Positions 18,435-27,711 of a DNA stretch of 64,000 nt are shown here, piece by piece. The notes beneath the pieces were generated by a model. The model did not search any database and had not been told where the DNA came from. It saw only the letters and a list, made by a program, of their open reading frames with translations. Position 1 is the stretch's first letter; each line of letters opens with the position of its first letter. Position numbers and translations under genes: made by a program. Source of the DNA: CAVXNP01 sp963763305 (GTDB taxonomy: Bacteria; Pseudomonadota; Gammaproteobacteria; Xanthomonadales; Rhodanobacteraceae); contig CAVXNP010000001.1 in NCBI GenBank assembly GCA_963763305.1, positions 2,232,001-2,296,000 of the forward strand, read 5' to 3'.

Positions 18435-19418
18435 TTATTCGGCGGTCCGGGCACGGTCCGCTGGCGCTACCCGGGCGTCGGCGACGCCGGGCGGGTACTC
18501 GGTTTCCACGAAATACAGCGGGCGCTGCTTGCTTTCGCTGTAGTTGCGCCCCAGGTACTCGCCGATCACCCCGAGTGCCAGCAACTGCACGCCGCCCAGG
18601 AACAGGATCACCACCATCAGCGTGGGATAGCCGCGCACCGGGTCGCCGTAGATCAGCGCCTTGAGCAGCACCCACAGCCCATAGACGAAGGCCAGCAGTG
18701 CGGCGCTCAAGCCGGTCCAGGTGGCCAGCCGCAATGGCGCGGTGGAAAACGAGGTGATTCCCTCGATCGCCAGTTGCGACAGGCGCCAGTAGTTCCATTT
18801 GGTGTGCCCGGCCTGACGCGGCTCGCGCTGGTAGCAGACCGCCGTCTGCCGGTAACCGATCCAGGCGAACAGGCCCTTCATGAAGCGTTGCCGCTCGCGC
18901 AACTGACCCAGCGCGTCCAGGGCCCTGCGCGAAAGCAGCCGGAAATCGCCAGTGTCGCGCGGCAACGGGGTATCGGACAGCCGCTCCATGGTGCGATAGA
19001 ACGCGGCGGCGGTGAACCGCTTGAGCCGACTTTCCCCCGAGCGCGCGCTGCGGGTGGCATACACCACGTCGTAGCCCTGGCGCCACTGCGCCACCAGTTC
19101 CGGGATCAGCTCCGGCGGGTCCTGCAGGTCGGCATCGATCACCACCGCGGCGCCGTGACGGACCCGGTCCAGGCCGGCGGTCAGGGCCGCCTCCTTGCCG
19201 AAATTCCGCGACAGGCGGATCGCCCCGACCCGGGCATCCCCGGCCCGCAGCCGCTCGATGGTGGCCCAGCTGGCATCGGTACTGCCGTCGTCCACATACA
19301 GCACGGCCGTGTCCAGCGTCAGCGTCTGCAGCACCGCCGTCAGGCGCCGCTGGAACGCCTCCAGCACGGCCGCCTCGTTGTAGGCGGGAACCACGATGGT
19401 GAGTTGGACCATGAGCAT
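18435..19418 (-). CDS. GtrB/DPM1-like glycosyltransferase family 2
   Basis: Predicted polyprenyl-phosphate sugar transferase that loads glucose or a similar sugar onto undecaprenyl phosphate at the inner membrane. The GT2 domain (LTIVVPAYNEAAVLEAF, VLYVDDGSTD, VVIDADLQDPPELIPEL) fills the first ~220 residues. Two C-terminal membrane helices (around LSAALLAFVYGLWVLLK and LMVVILFLGGVQLLALGVIG) are followed by EYLGRNYSESKQRP, typical of the GtrB/YfdH group. ATGs at 19418 and 19412 are both possible. No flippase (gtrA) gene is adjacent. Confidence 0.88.
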   Translation of the reverse strand: MLMVQLTIVVPAYNEAAVLEAFQRRLTAVLQTLTLDTAVLYVDDGSTDASWATIERLRAGDARVGAIRLSRNFGKEAALTAGLDRVRHGAAVVIDADLQDPPELIPELVAQWRQGYDVVYATRSARSGESRLKRFTAAAFYRTMERLSDTPLPRDTGDFRLLSRRALDALGQLRERQRFMKGLFAWIGYRQTAVCYQREPRQAGHTKWNYWRLSQLAIEGITSFSTAPLRLATWTGLSAALLAFVYGLWVLLKALIYGDPVRGYPTLMVVILFLGGVQLLALGVIGEYLGRNYSESKQRPLYFVETEYPPGVADARVAPADRARTAE

Positions 19419-19467
19419 GTCGCGAGCGGGAGTGACCCGCATGCTAGCAAGCTGGCTGGCAGCAGGG

Positions 19468-20253
19468 TCAGTGCCGCGTGGCCCGGGGCGGCTCGCTCGC
19501 CTGCAGGTAGCCCGGTCCGCCCAGCTGCCTCATCTGCCGCTCGATCCATTGCGTGCGCCGCAACACGTAGGCGCTGGGGCGGTCGACGTGGAACCGTCGC
19601 GGGCTGGGCAGCACGGCGGCCAGACTGGCCGCCTGCGCGGGGCTGAGCCGGGACGGAGCGACATGGAAGTAGCGATCGCTGGCGGCCCCTACCCCATAGA
19701 TACCGTCGCCGAGCTCGGCGATGTTCATGTACACCTCCAGGATCCGCCGCTTTGGCCAGCTCAGCTCGATCAGGACCGTGAAATACGCCTCCAGTCCCTT
19801 GCGCACGAAGCTTCGTCCGTTCCACAGGAACAGGTTTTTCGCGGTCTGCTGGCTGATCGTGCTGGCGCCGCGCAGCCGGCCACCTTCGTCGGCATCGTCC
19901 ATGGCATCCTGGATCGAGGCGAAGTCGAAGCCGTGGTGGAACGGAAACTTCTGGTCCTCGGCGGCAACCATTGCCAGCGGCACCGATGGCGCCACGCGCG
20001 ACCACGGTACCCAGTGCTGGCGCAGGTGGAAGTCCGCCTCGCCATGCACCCAGGCGTGCAGCCTGCGCTCCATCATCACCGCCGAGGTCCATGGCGGGAC
20101 GAAGCGCAGCAGCAGCACCACGGCCCAGCTCAACGCGATCCAGGACAGCGCCAGGATCAGCAGCGGGCGCAACAACGGGCGCAGCGGAAGTCGCAAGGGG
20201 ATTTTGGCCTGGCAGGTATTTGCGTCCAGTATAAGCGGCAGCGGCGCCGGCAT
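19468..20253 (-). CDS. mtgA: Monofunctional peptidoglycan transglycosylase
   Basis: Inner-membrane glycosyltransferase (GT51) that polymerises lipid II into glycan strands. One N-terminal anchor helix (LLILALSWIALSWAVVLLL) precedes the catalytic domain with AAEDQKFPFHHGFD (catalytic Glu in the EDQ motif), GGRLRGASTISQQTAKNLFL and RRILEVYMNIAELGDGIYG. About 261 residues from the ATG at 20253; an ATG at 20277 is the alternative. Divergent from hslO, with only ~60 bases between starts, so the two promoters must overlap. Confidence 0.93.
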   Translation of the reverse strand: MPAPLPLILDANTCQAKIPLRLPLRPLLRPLLILALSWIALSWAVVLLLRFVPPWTSAVMMERRLHAWVHGEADFHLRQHWVPWSRVAPSVPLAMVAAEDQKFPFHHGFDFASIQDAMDDADEGGRLRGASTISQQTAKNLFLWNGRSFVRKGLEAYFTVLIELSWPKRRILEVYMNIAELGDGIYGVGAASDRYFHVAPSRLSPAQAASLAAVLPSPRRFHVDRPSAYVLRRTQWIERQMRQLGGPGYLQASEPPRATRH

Positions 20254-20312
20254 TGATCGCGCTGGTGTGCGCCCCAATTCTGGAACGTCCGATCTGCTCG
20301 AGGTGTTGGCTC

Positions 20313-21212
20313 GTGGAAACTGTGCTTGTCGAAGACGTGTTGCATCGGTTCATGCTGGAGCGTGCAGGTGTGCGTGGCGTGTACGTGAGGCTCGGGCGCG
20401 CCTGGCGCGAGATTGCCGGGCGCGCGGACTACCCCGGTCCGCTGCGGCGGTTGCTGGGCGAGGGCATGGCCGCAAGCGCGCTGCTTACCGGCAACATCAA
20501 GCTCGACGGGGCGCTTTCGATCGAACTCAAGGCCAGCGGTCCGTTGCGCCTGCTGTTTGCCGAATGCAGCGACCAGGGTCGCCTGCGAGGCCTGGCGCGC
20601 TGGCGCGACCCGTTGCCGGCACCGCTGGACCTGTCCACGCTGCCGGATGCCATCATGGCGATCACCATCGGCCACGCCGAACGCGGCCAGCGTTACCAGG
20701 GGCTGGTCGAGCTGCAGCAGCCGGACCTGGCCGCCTCGCTGGAAAACTACTTTGCCCTGTCCGAGCAGTTGCCCGCGCGCATCGTGCTGGCCGCCGACGG
20801 CGACCACGCGGTTGGTTTGATGTTGCAGAAGATGCCTGATGAAGGCGGGCATGCCGCTGCACAGGACACCGACGCCTGGTCGCGCGTGTTGCATCTGACC
20901 GGCACCCTGGGGGCCGAGGAACTGCTGGCGACCGCACCGGAGCCGCTGCTGTACCGTCTTTACCACGAGGAGACCGTGCGCATGTACGAGCCGCGTCCGC
21001 TCACCTTTGGCTGCAGCTGCACTCGCGACAGGGTCGAGTCGATGCTGCGTTCGCTGGGGCGCGACGAGGTTCAGGCGGCGCTGGCCGCCCGCGACGGTGA
21101 GATCGAGGTGATCTGCGAATTCTGCGCCGAGGCCTACACCTTCGACCGCATCGATGCCGAGCACCTGCTGAGCGGCAGCGCCACCGCCGGGGCGTCGCAC
21201 ACGCCCCAGTGA
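20313..21212 (+). CDS. hslO: Redox-regulated chaperone Hsp33
   Basis: Cytoplasmic holdase activated by oxidation and unfolding. About 299 residues; the C-terminal zinc switch is present as FGCSCTRDRVES and VICEFCAEAYTF, the CxC...CxxC pattern. N-terminal core includes GVRGVYVRLGRAWRE and GEGMAASALLTGNIK. The GTG at 20313 is chosen for the GAGGTG eight bases ahead and because homology begins at VEDVLHRF. The nearest neighbour on the left is mtgA, divergent. Confidence 0.94.
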   Translation: METVLVEDVLHRFMLERAGVRGVYVRLGRAWREIAGRADYPGPLRRLLGEGMAASALLTGNIKLDGALSIELKASGPLRLLFAECSDQGRLRGLARWRDPLPAPLDLSTLPDAIMAITIGHAERGQRYQGLVELQQPDLAASLENYFALSEQLPARIVLAADGDHAVGLMLQKMPDEGGHAAAQDTDAWSRVLHLTGTLGAEELLATAPEPLLYRLYHEETVRMYEPRPLTFGCSCTRDRVESMLRSLGRDEVQAALAARDGEIEVICEFCAEAYTFDRIDAEHLLSGSATAGASHTPQ

Positions 21213-21240
21213 GGGGGTTCTTCGCGCGACGATCCGGCGC

Positions 21241-24151
21241 TCAGGACGGGACGGCCGATGGACTGGCCGACTCGATCAGCGCTTCGATCGGTTGCGGCCG
21301 CGCGAACAGGAAACCCTGGCCGTAGCGGCAGCCCAGGTTGCAGCAGGGCCTGCCGCTGGTGTTCCTGCTCGATGCCTTCGGCGATCACCTTCATCTTCAG
21401 CGAATCGGACAGCACCTGGATCGCCCGCACCACGGCCAGGCTCTGGCTTTCACCCTCGCGCGGCAGTTCGGTAATGAACGAACGGTCGATCTTCAGCGTG
21501 TCGAGCGGGTACTGGTGCAGGTAGCTCAGCGAGGAATAGCCGGTGCCGAAGTCGTCCAGGGCGATGCCCGTGCCCTGCTCGCGCAGGTTTTCGAGGATCC
21601 GCTTGACCTGCGCCGGATTGTCCAGCAGCGCGCGCTCGGTGACCTCCACCCGCAGGTGGTGCGGCGACAGGTCGTGCTCCCGGAGCAGGGCCAGCAGTCG
21701 CAGATCGAGGTCGGGCAGGCGGAAGTGGCGACCGGAAACGTTGATTGAGATGAACTGATCGCCACGGACCAGGCGGTGTGCCTGACTGCAGACCTGCTCG
21801 AAGATCTGCCAGTCGATGCTCTCCGAGCAACCGCTCTCCTCGGCCACGGCGAGGAAGTCCCCCGGGGGAAGCATGCCGCGCTCGGGATGCCGCCAGCGCA
21901 GCAGCGCCTCGTAACCGACGGTGCGCCCGTCCAGCAGGTTGACGATCGGCTGGTAGAACGGAACGAACTCGTTGCGGCCCAATGCGCGGCGCAGGTCGCC
22001 TTCCATCTCCAGCAGCGACAGCGCTTCCCGGCGCAGGCGGTCGTCGAACACCTCGGCGCGATGGCGGCCGGCGTCCTTGGCGCAGTACATCGCGGCATCC
22101 GCGTCGCGCAGCAGCTCTTCGGGCTTGCGGTACTGCGAGTGTGGCAGGGCCACGCCGATCGAGGCCGAGGTGAATACCTCCTTGGCACCGAGCCGGAACG
22201 GAACCTGCAGTTCGGTGATGATCCGCTCGGCAACCTGGGCTGCCTTGCGGGTGTCCTTGATCCCCTCCAGCAACACGGCGAACTCGTCGCCGCCGAGCCG
22301 TGCCACCACGTCGCGTGTCTTCAGGCAGGAGCGGATGCGTCCGCCCACCTGGAACAACAGGTCGTCGCCGACCAGGTGGCCAACCGAATCGTTGATCACC
22401 TTGAAACGGTCCAGATCGATGAACAGCACCGCGAACAGCTCACGGGGGTCACCAAGATAGCGTTGAAGGGCGCTGTCGAGCCGGTGCACCAGCAGGTTGC
22501 GGTTGGGCAGGCCGGTGAGCGAGTCGTGGAGGGTCTCGTACTTCAGGCGCCGCTCGACCCGCTCGCGTTCGGCGATCTGCTCGCGCAGGTCGCGGTTGGC
22601 CAGGGCCAAGGCACGTGTGCGCTCGCTGACCCGGCGCTCCAGCCCGGCATACGCCTGCTTCAGCGACTCGGCGGTGTACTTGCGCTGCAGCGCGTTGGCG
22701 ATGTGGTAGCTGACGAAGGTCAGCAACTCCTGGTCGCGCTCCGAATAGGTGTGTTCGGGCGAGTAGCTCTGCACCGCCAGCACGCCCATCACCTTGTCGC
22801 CGCCAACCAGCGGCACACCCAGCCAGCATACCGAACGGGCGCCGAACCGTTCGATCTCGCCCTCCCTGGACAGGCGGTCGATCTCCTCCGGGCCGGCAAG
22901 CAGGGGCACGCCGTGGCGCAGCACATACTCGGTGGCGCCGCGTCCATGCTTTCGGGCCGGCCGGACGGCGTTTACCTCGTCGACCGAGTAGGGAAAGCTC
23001 AGCTCCCCGGTGGCCTCCTCGACCAGCGCGATATAGAAGTTGCGCGCATACAGCAGACCGCCGATGACCTGATGTACGGCGGTGTAGAACTTTTCCAGGC
23101 TCTCCGAGGTGCTGGCGAGCTCGGCGATGCGGAACAGCGCGGTCTGCAATCGCTCGCCACGCTGCCGCTGCAAGACCTGCTGGCGCAGCACCCGGTTGGC
23201 CTCGCGCAGCGCAGTGGTGCGGTCGGCCACGCGTCGCTCCAGCTCGGCACGGGCTTCGCGCCGATCCAGCGCCGCCTGGACATGCTGCGCCACGTAACTG
23301 AGCAATTCCCGGTCATGCTCGGTGTATTGCGTGTCCGGCCGGTAGCTCTGCATCACGATGCCGCCGATGACCTGCCCGTCGCGCTTCAGCGGTACCCCCA
23401 GCCAGTGCTCGCAATCGGGACCGATCGGTGCCACGCGGCCACTGATCGACTGGCCTATCTCCGCAGGCGAGCCCATCATCGGTACGCCACTGCGCAGCAG
23501 ATGCCAGGTCAGGCTGTCCTTGAGCTCGGCAAACGGGATGCTCTGGTCCGGCGAAGGCGGGTCGGTGTCGGTGCCATCGACGAAATAGGGAAACTGCACC
23601 GTATCGGTGGACGGGTCGTACAGCGCGATGAAGAAGTTCTCCGCGTACATCAGCGTGCCGACGATCTGGTGCAGCGAGCGCATCATCCGAGGCACGTCGC
23701 GTTCGTTGCCGGCCTTCTCGGCGATCGCGTACAGCGCCCGCTGCAGCCGCTCGGCCAGGGCAAGTCGGGATATCGCCTCGTACAGGCGGGTCGTCTCGGC
23801 CATCTGGTGCAGCCGGGTCGTCGCCAGTTCGCCCAGCCAGAGCAGGGTTTCGCGCAGCGATGCGCCGACCGGTGCGTCCGGCTCCAGCGACAGCACGCGC
23901 AACCCCTGCGGATCCTCGGCCAGGTCGATCCGGTCACGCTCCCCGGTACCCTGTTCGCCAAACAGGTGCCAGCAGACCTTGCCGCCGACGCCCAGTTGCG
24001 GCAATAGCCCGGTGAAGATCTCCAGCAGGCGGCCGCCATCGCTGGCGCCAAGCAGTTGCCCGACCACGCCGCGAAGCGTGCTGGCTTCGTCAGGCGGCAC
24101 TGGCGTCGCGTTCTTTGACAATGCGGGGGGCGGCATCGGGGGACGGGGCAT
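21241..24151 (-). CDS. GAF-GAF-GGDEF-EAL cyclic-di-GMP signalling protein (one frame disruption)
   Basis: Cytoplasmic protein of about 970 residues, with no obvious membrane segment. Domains in order: an N-terminal region of ~130 residues, GAF 1 (~135-300, ending before a coiled coil), GAF 2 (~340-505), a second coiled coil, GGDEF (intact LGGDEFAVLLE) and EAL (YEALLRWRHPE, ALDDFGTGYSSLSYL, AEGIEQ). Both catalytic signatures are intact, so it could make or degrade c-di-GMP; GAF domains probably bind a small ligand. Near 21343 an extra base shifts the frame; the restored end reads LGCRYGQGFLFARPQPIEAL and stops at 21241-21243. Confidence 0.92.
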
Positions 24152-24383
24152 CCTTATCGGCGAGGAGACTATATCGCGCCCTCAGGGGGCTTGCTGGCAC
24201 GGCTGCTGCATAGCGCAGGGAACCTCGGCCGGGATCCGGTGGTCTGTTGGTGCACCGGTTCTGTGGCCTGGGTCACCCCGCCCGCGCTCCGGCGGCTGTT
24301 AGATTAAAGTAAAGCAGCCTATACTTGGCATCGTCGACCAAATTTCGGCCGCCGTTCCCGACCATCGGAAAGAATTACTTTTC

Positions 24384-25280
24384 ATGCGCCGTCTTCTGCC
24401 CCTGTTGCTCGCCCTGATGCCGCTTGCCGCGGCAGGCCAGGTGCTGGATGGCGGCAACCTGCAAAGGGGCTGGGGCACCGGATCCATCCCCGCCGAATTG
24501 CGGCCGATGGGGCCCGACGCCATCCAGCTGTGGCGCGGCAACGAGGGACAGTCCCTGGTGCTGACCGTGGATGATCCGGCCTTGGCGCCGGGTCAGCTGG
24601 CAGCCACGCCGATGTCGGTACTGGGTGCGGACGCGGCCGGGGTCACGGCATCCAACCTGCGCTATGGCCTGGACCCGCACCTGCAACTGCACGCCGGGGT
24701 CAGCTCCCACTCCTGGGTGCATCCGCGAGCCCCGCGGGTTGTGGGTAGCGAGGTGGGGGCTACCTACCTGTCCGGTCGCTACAGTCTGGATCTCAGCGTG
24801 GGTGCGACCAGCACCACGCGTCCGGGACTGCCGCGGGTGCTGCCCGGCGCGGCGCCTGGCATCAACGGGTTGTCCGGTTTCGGCAGCAGTGCGCAGGTCA
24901 ATGCCAGCGGTCGATTGGCGCTTGGCAGCGAAAGCGGCATCGACCTGGGTGCCAGCATGGGTCGCATCCACATGTTGCCGGGCAACCTGCTGGGCGTGGA
25001 CGCGCTGGATCAGAAGGCGCTCAGCTTCGGTGTCGATCGCGGGCCGCTCAGCGGTACCCTGGTCGGTCGCACCATGCAGCCGGCACTGCCCGGAACCCTC
25101 AGCGCCGACCGGCGCTGGAACAGCATCGATCTTGGCGTTACCTGGCGGCTGCCCTGGCAGGGCGAGCTGAGCATCGGTGCCCAGAATCTGTGGTCCTCCG
25201 GTGCGTCGGTCAACACCCCGGCCGGCCCGGAGCCAGACCAGTCGCGTACCCCGTACGTGCAGTACCACCAGGATCTCTGA
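24384..25280 (+). CDS. Exported protein, predicted outer-membrane beta-barrel, function unknown
   Basis: 298 residues with a clear signal peptide (MRRLLPLLLALMPLAAAGQ). The body is rich in alternating hydrophobic strands with glycine and serine (for example GATYLSGRYSLDLSVGATST, SIDLGVTWRLPWQGELSIGA), and it ends in YVQYHQDL, which together suggest an outer-membrane barrel. No catalytic motif is seen. A TATACT at 24320-24325 may be its -10. It is monocistronic and sits opposite the c-di-GMP protein gene. I do not recognise the family. Confidence 0.65.
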   Translation: MRRLLPLLLALMPLAAAGQVLDGGNLQRGWGTGSIPAELRPMGPDAIQLWRGNEGQSLVLTVDDPALAPGQLAATPMSVLGADAAGVTASNLRYGLDPHLQLHAGVSSHSWVHPRAPRVVGSEVGATYLSGRYSLDLSVGATSTTRPGLPRVLPGAAPGINGLSGFGSSAQVNASGRLALGSESGIDLGASMGRIHMLPGNLLGVDALDQKALSFGVDRGPLSGTLVGRTMQPALPGTLSADRRWNSIDLGVTWRLPWQGELSIGAQNLWSSGASVNTPAGPEPDQSRTPYVQYHQDL

Positions 25281-25541
25281 AGCGTCTCGACCAGGGCTGG
25301 TAACGGTTTTGCACGCTCTCCATGCGCAGACGGACGCGAGCCGCCGCTCAGGCGACCTTTTTGTCGCGACTGTTGCACGCGCCGAGCGGCAGCGAGCGGC
25401 GGCGCAGATCCCTGCAGCCACCCGCAACTCTCTCGTGATCGCGCCATCCCTTCCGCCGCCGCCGTACCTGTTGGCAACAGCGGGCTGCATCCGGGTGTTC
25501 CGGGCGCCCTCCCGGGCGGGACGGCTTCTGAAACGAAAGAA
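25281..25541. other. Intergenic stretch before the shared terminator
   Basis: No supported gene. Short frames in it have no recognisable product. It lies between convergent genes and ends in a strong bidirectional hairpin. Confidence 0.45.
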
Positions 25542-25570
25542 ACCGCATAGCAGCAAGCTATGCGGTCTTT
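25542..25570. terminator. Bidirectional rho-independent terminator
   Basis: Perfect 10-bp stem ACCGCATAGC (25542-25551) / GCTATGCGGT (25557-25566) with an AGCAA loop. The plus strand continues CTTTCG; the minus strand continues TTTCTTTCGTTTC, so it best terminates the DUF4097 operon on the minus strand and may also serve the outer-membrane gene. Confidence 0.85.
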
Positions 25571-25593
25571 CGACGATCGTACCGTGCTACGGC

Positions 25594-26496
25594 TCAGTCG
25601 CTCTTGCTGATGCGCAGGTCGCCGCTGAAGGACTCGGCGTGAATGTTGCCGTTGCCATTGCCCGTGCGGGTGTCCAGTTCAGTACCGGGCCCATGTTCGT
25701 GCCGGCTGGGCGTGCCGAAGTCGCTGCGCAGGTCGCCGCTGAAACTGCTCGCTTCGATGTGCGCCGAAACCGAGGCCGGCAACTTCAGTTGCACGTTGCC
25801 GCTCATGCTGTCGATGTCGATACTGCCAGCGGGCGCCAGGCCTCCGCCGAGCTGGACATCGCCCGAGACCGTGCTCAGGTCGACCTTTTCCCACGGTCCG
25901 CCGTTGGCGCGAATGCGGCCGGAGACAGTCTGCAACTCCGCGCGCCGACCCAGCGAGGGCGCCAGGATGTCGCCGCTGACGGTCTGCAGTTCGGCCGTAT
26001 CGGCGTGCCCGGCCAGCTCGATGTTGCCGCTGACGCTCTGCACCTGCAGCGATGGCGTCTGCGCTTCGATCTGGACCCGTCCGCTGACCGCATCCGCCTC
26101 GATGCTGCCGCCGCGCAACCCTTCGACGTTGATGCTGGCGCTGACCACGCCCAGGTCAAGCGATGCGCCTCTGGGCACGTTCAGCTCGAGCGTGGTGGGC
26201 GACATGGCGTTGTCGCCGCCCCAGCCGAACAGGCCTGACCTGCCTTCGGGTTCGACCTTGATCGACAGCGAACCGTCGGTGCCGGTGATGGTCAGCGGCT
26301 TGGCGCCGTCGCCCAGGCGCCCGCTGACCCGTACCTCGTTGCGGTCCCAGGCAGTGATGCGGACGGCACCCTTCACGTTGCTCACCTGTAGCCGCACGTC
26401 CGCGGCGGCCGGGTGACTGAGATTGATCGGGGTGTCGGCCCAGGCAGCTGCGCTGCAGAGGGCGAACACCAGGGGGAGATAACGGTACCTTTTCAC
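25594..26496 (-). CDS. DUF4097 family beta-helix-like exported protein
   Basis: 300 residues with a signal peptide (YLPLVFALCSAAAWA). The rest is a repetitive right-handed-type beta structure with recurring SVSGNIEL, TVSGDILAPS, TVSGRIRANG, TVSGDVQLGG and SMSGNVQLKL units of about 20-25 residues, typical of DUF4097/DUF4098 proteins. Its molecular role is not established. It is the third gene of an ECF-sigma operon, starting only 17 bases after the preceding gene. Confidence 0.85.
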   Translation of the reverse strand: MKRYRYLPLVFALCSAAAWADTPINLSHPAAADVRLQVSNVKGAVRITAWDRNEVRVSGRLGDGAKPLTITGTDGSLSIKVEPEGRSGLFGWGGDNAMSPTTLELNVPRGASLDLGVVSASINVEGLRGGSIEADAVSGRVQIEAQTPSLQVQSVSGNIELAGHADTAELQTVSGDILAPSLGRRAELQTVSGRIRANGGPWEKVDLSTVSGDVQLGGGLAPAGSIDIDSMSGNVQLKLPASVSAHIEASSFSGDLRSDFGTPSRHEHGPGTELDTRTGNGNGNIHAESFSGDLRISKSD

Positions 26497-26512
26497 GGCG
26501 TGCTCCTTGGGC

Positions 26513-26950
26513 TCAACTGGCCCGGTCGAGATGGCGCAGCCACGATTGCTGCTGTTGGGTACGCCGCAGCAGGCGCTGCAACGCGGGGGAATCGGGCGCC
26601 TGGCTCATCGCCTGACGCAGCTCCATGCGGGCGGCATCCAGTTCGATGGCTGCGCCGGCCAGACGCGGGTCTTCCGGCTTCCAGGCGGCGCCGGCGGTGA
26701 TATGGGCTGCCAGTGCCGGCCCGGCGAGGGAATCGCGCTGGCGCAGGCCCAGGCTGACCGCCAGCAGGGTGACCCCGGCAAAGCTGGCAGCGAGCAGCCA
26801 GGTTGGAACGGGCGAGGCACGCGTGCCTGCGCTGGAGCGCCTGCCAGGGGGGCGCTCCAGCGTGGGCTCGATGTCCAGCCACAGGTCTCTGCGCGGTGCC
26901 ACCGGCCCGCGCAGCTCGCGCATCTGGCGACGCCACTCAAATTCGTTCAT
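26513..26950 (-). CDS. Small single-pass membrane protein, probable anti-sigma partner
   Basis: 145 residues. A ~45-residue cytoplasmic head (MNEFEWRRQMRELRGPVAPR) is followed by one membrane helix (PTWLLAASFAGVTLLAVSLG, ~49-68) and a helical periplasmic tail (AAIELDAARMELRQAMSQ, RTQQQQSWLRHLD). It overlaps the sigma factor gene by 14 bases, the usual layout for a sigma/anti-sigma pair, but no zinc-binding HxxxCxxC motif is visible, so anti-sigma function is inferred from position and topology. Confidence 0.7.
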   Translation of the reverse strand: MNEFEWRRQMRELRGPVAPRRDLWLDIEPTLERPPGRRSSAGTRASPVPTWLLAASFAGVTLLAVSLGLRQRDSLAGPALAAHITAGAAWKPEDPRLAGAAIELDAARMELRQAMSQAPDSPALQRLLRRTQQQQSWLRHLDRAS

Positions 26951-27527
26951 TGCGTTCTCCAAGCGTTTTGCGCAGCAGGTGGCGTGCGCGGTGCAGTTGC
27001 GCCTTCGAGGTGCCCACGGCCATGTCCAGCTCGTTGGCGATCTCCTCATGCCGCCAGCCCTCGATGTCGTGCAGCACCAGCACTGCGCGGGCGCGCGGCG
27101 GAAGGCTGGCAACCGCGCGCTCCAGCTCGCCGCGTTCGGCGGCGCAGAACGGCGTTTCCCCGCTCTCGGGCAGGTGCTCGTCGTCCACGATGCTGACCGG
27201 GTTGCTGCCACGGGCGCGCAGGTCCATCAGTGCGACGTTGACGGCCAGCCGGTACAGCCAGGTCCCGAACGCGCTTTCGTGGCGGAACCCGGCCAGCTTC
27301 TGCCAGGCCCGGACGAAGGCATCCTGGGTGAGGTCCTCGGCGCGCGCGTGGTCGTAGCCGGCGAGCCGGTACAACGCGCCGTAGATGCGCTCGACGTGCA
27401 ACCGGTACAGCCGCTGGAATGCCGCGCGGTCGCCGGCCGCCGCTGCCCGTACGTCATCGACATCGGTGGGGGCGGTCGCGGGCGGGGCGGGCATCCGGTT
27501 TCCGGTGGCAAGGCAGGTGGCGTTCAT
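26937..27527 (-). CDS. ECF-type RNA polymerase sigma factor
   Basis: Sigma-70 family factor with only regions 2 and 4, 196 residues. Region 2: FQRLYRLHVERIYGALYRL and DLTQDAFVRAWQKLAGFRHE, then FGTWLYRLAVNVALMDLR. Region 4: LPPRARAVLVLHDIEGWRHE and LDMAVGTSKAQLHRARHLLR. It heads the operon with the membrane protein and the DUF4097 protein and probably transcribes its own operon; the promoter could not be defined. Confidence 0.92.
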   Translation of the reverse strand: MNATCLATGNRMPAPPATAPTDVDDVRAAAAGDRAAFQRLYRLHVERIYGALYRLAGYDHARAEDLTQDAFVRAWQKLAGFRHESAFGTWLYRLAVNVALMDLRARGSNPVSIVDDEHLPESGETPFCAAERGELERAVASLPPRARAVLVLHDIEGWRHEEIANELDMAVGTSKAQLHRARHLLRKTLGERNERI

Positions 27528-27626
27528 CTTGCCAGCTTCGATGCCGCCGACGACGGAAAGGTTTGAAACGGGGAGGACGCCGACGAATGCTGCGGGGGCT
27601 CAGGCAGCCGCGGCCGGCGTCGTTCG

Positions 27627-27660
27627 AAAAAAAATGCCGGCGACCTGGAGGTCGCCGGCA
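27627..27660 (-). terminator. Rho-independent terminator of pckG
   Basis: Perfect 11-bp stem TGCCGGCGACC / GGTCGCCGGCA (27635-27645 and 27650-27660, TGGA loop). On the minus strand it is followed by eight T residues (27627-27634), about 50 bases after the pckG stop. Confidence 0.93.
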
Positions 27661-27711
27661 GGGTGTCGCAGGCCGTGGGCGCAGGTCCGTATCGGGCTTG
27701 CGCGCGTCCGG

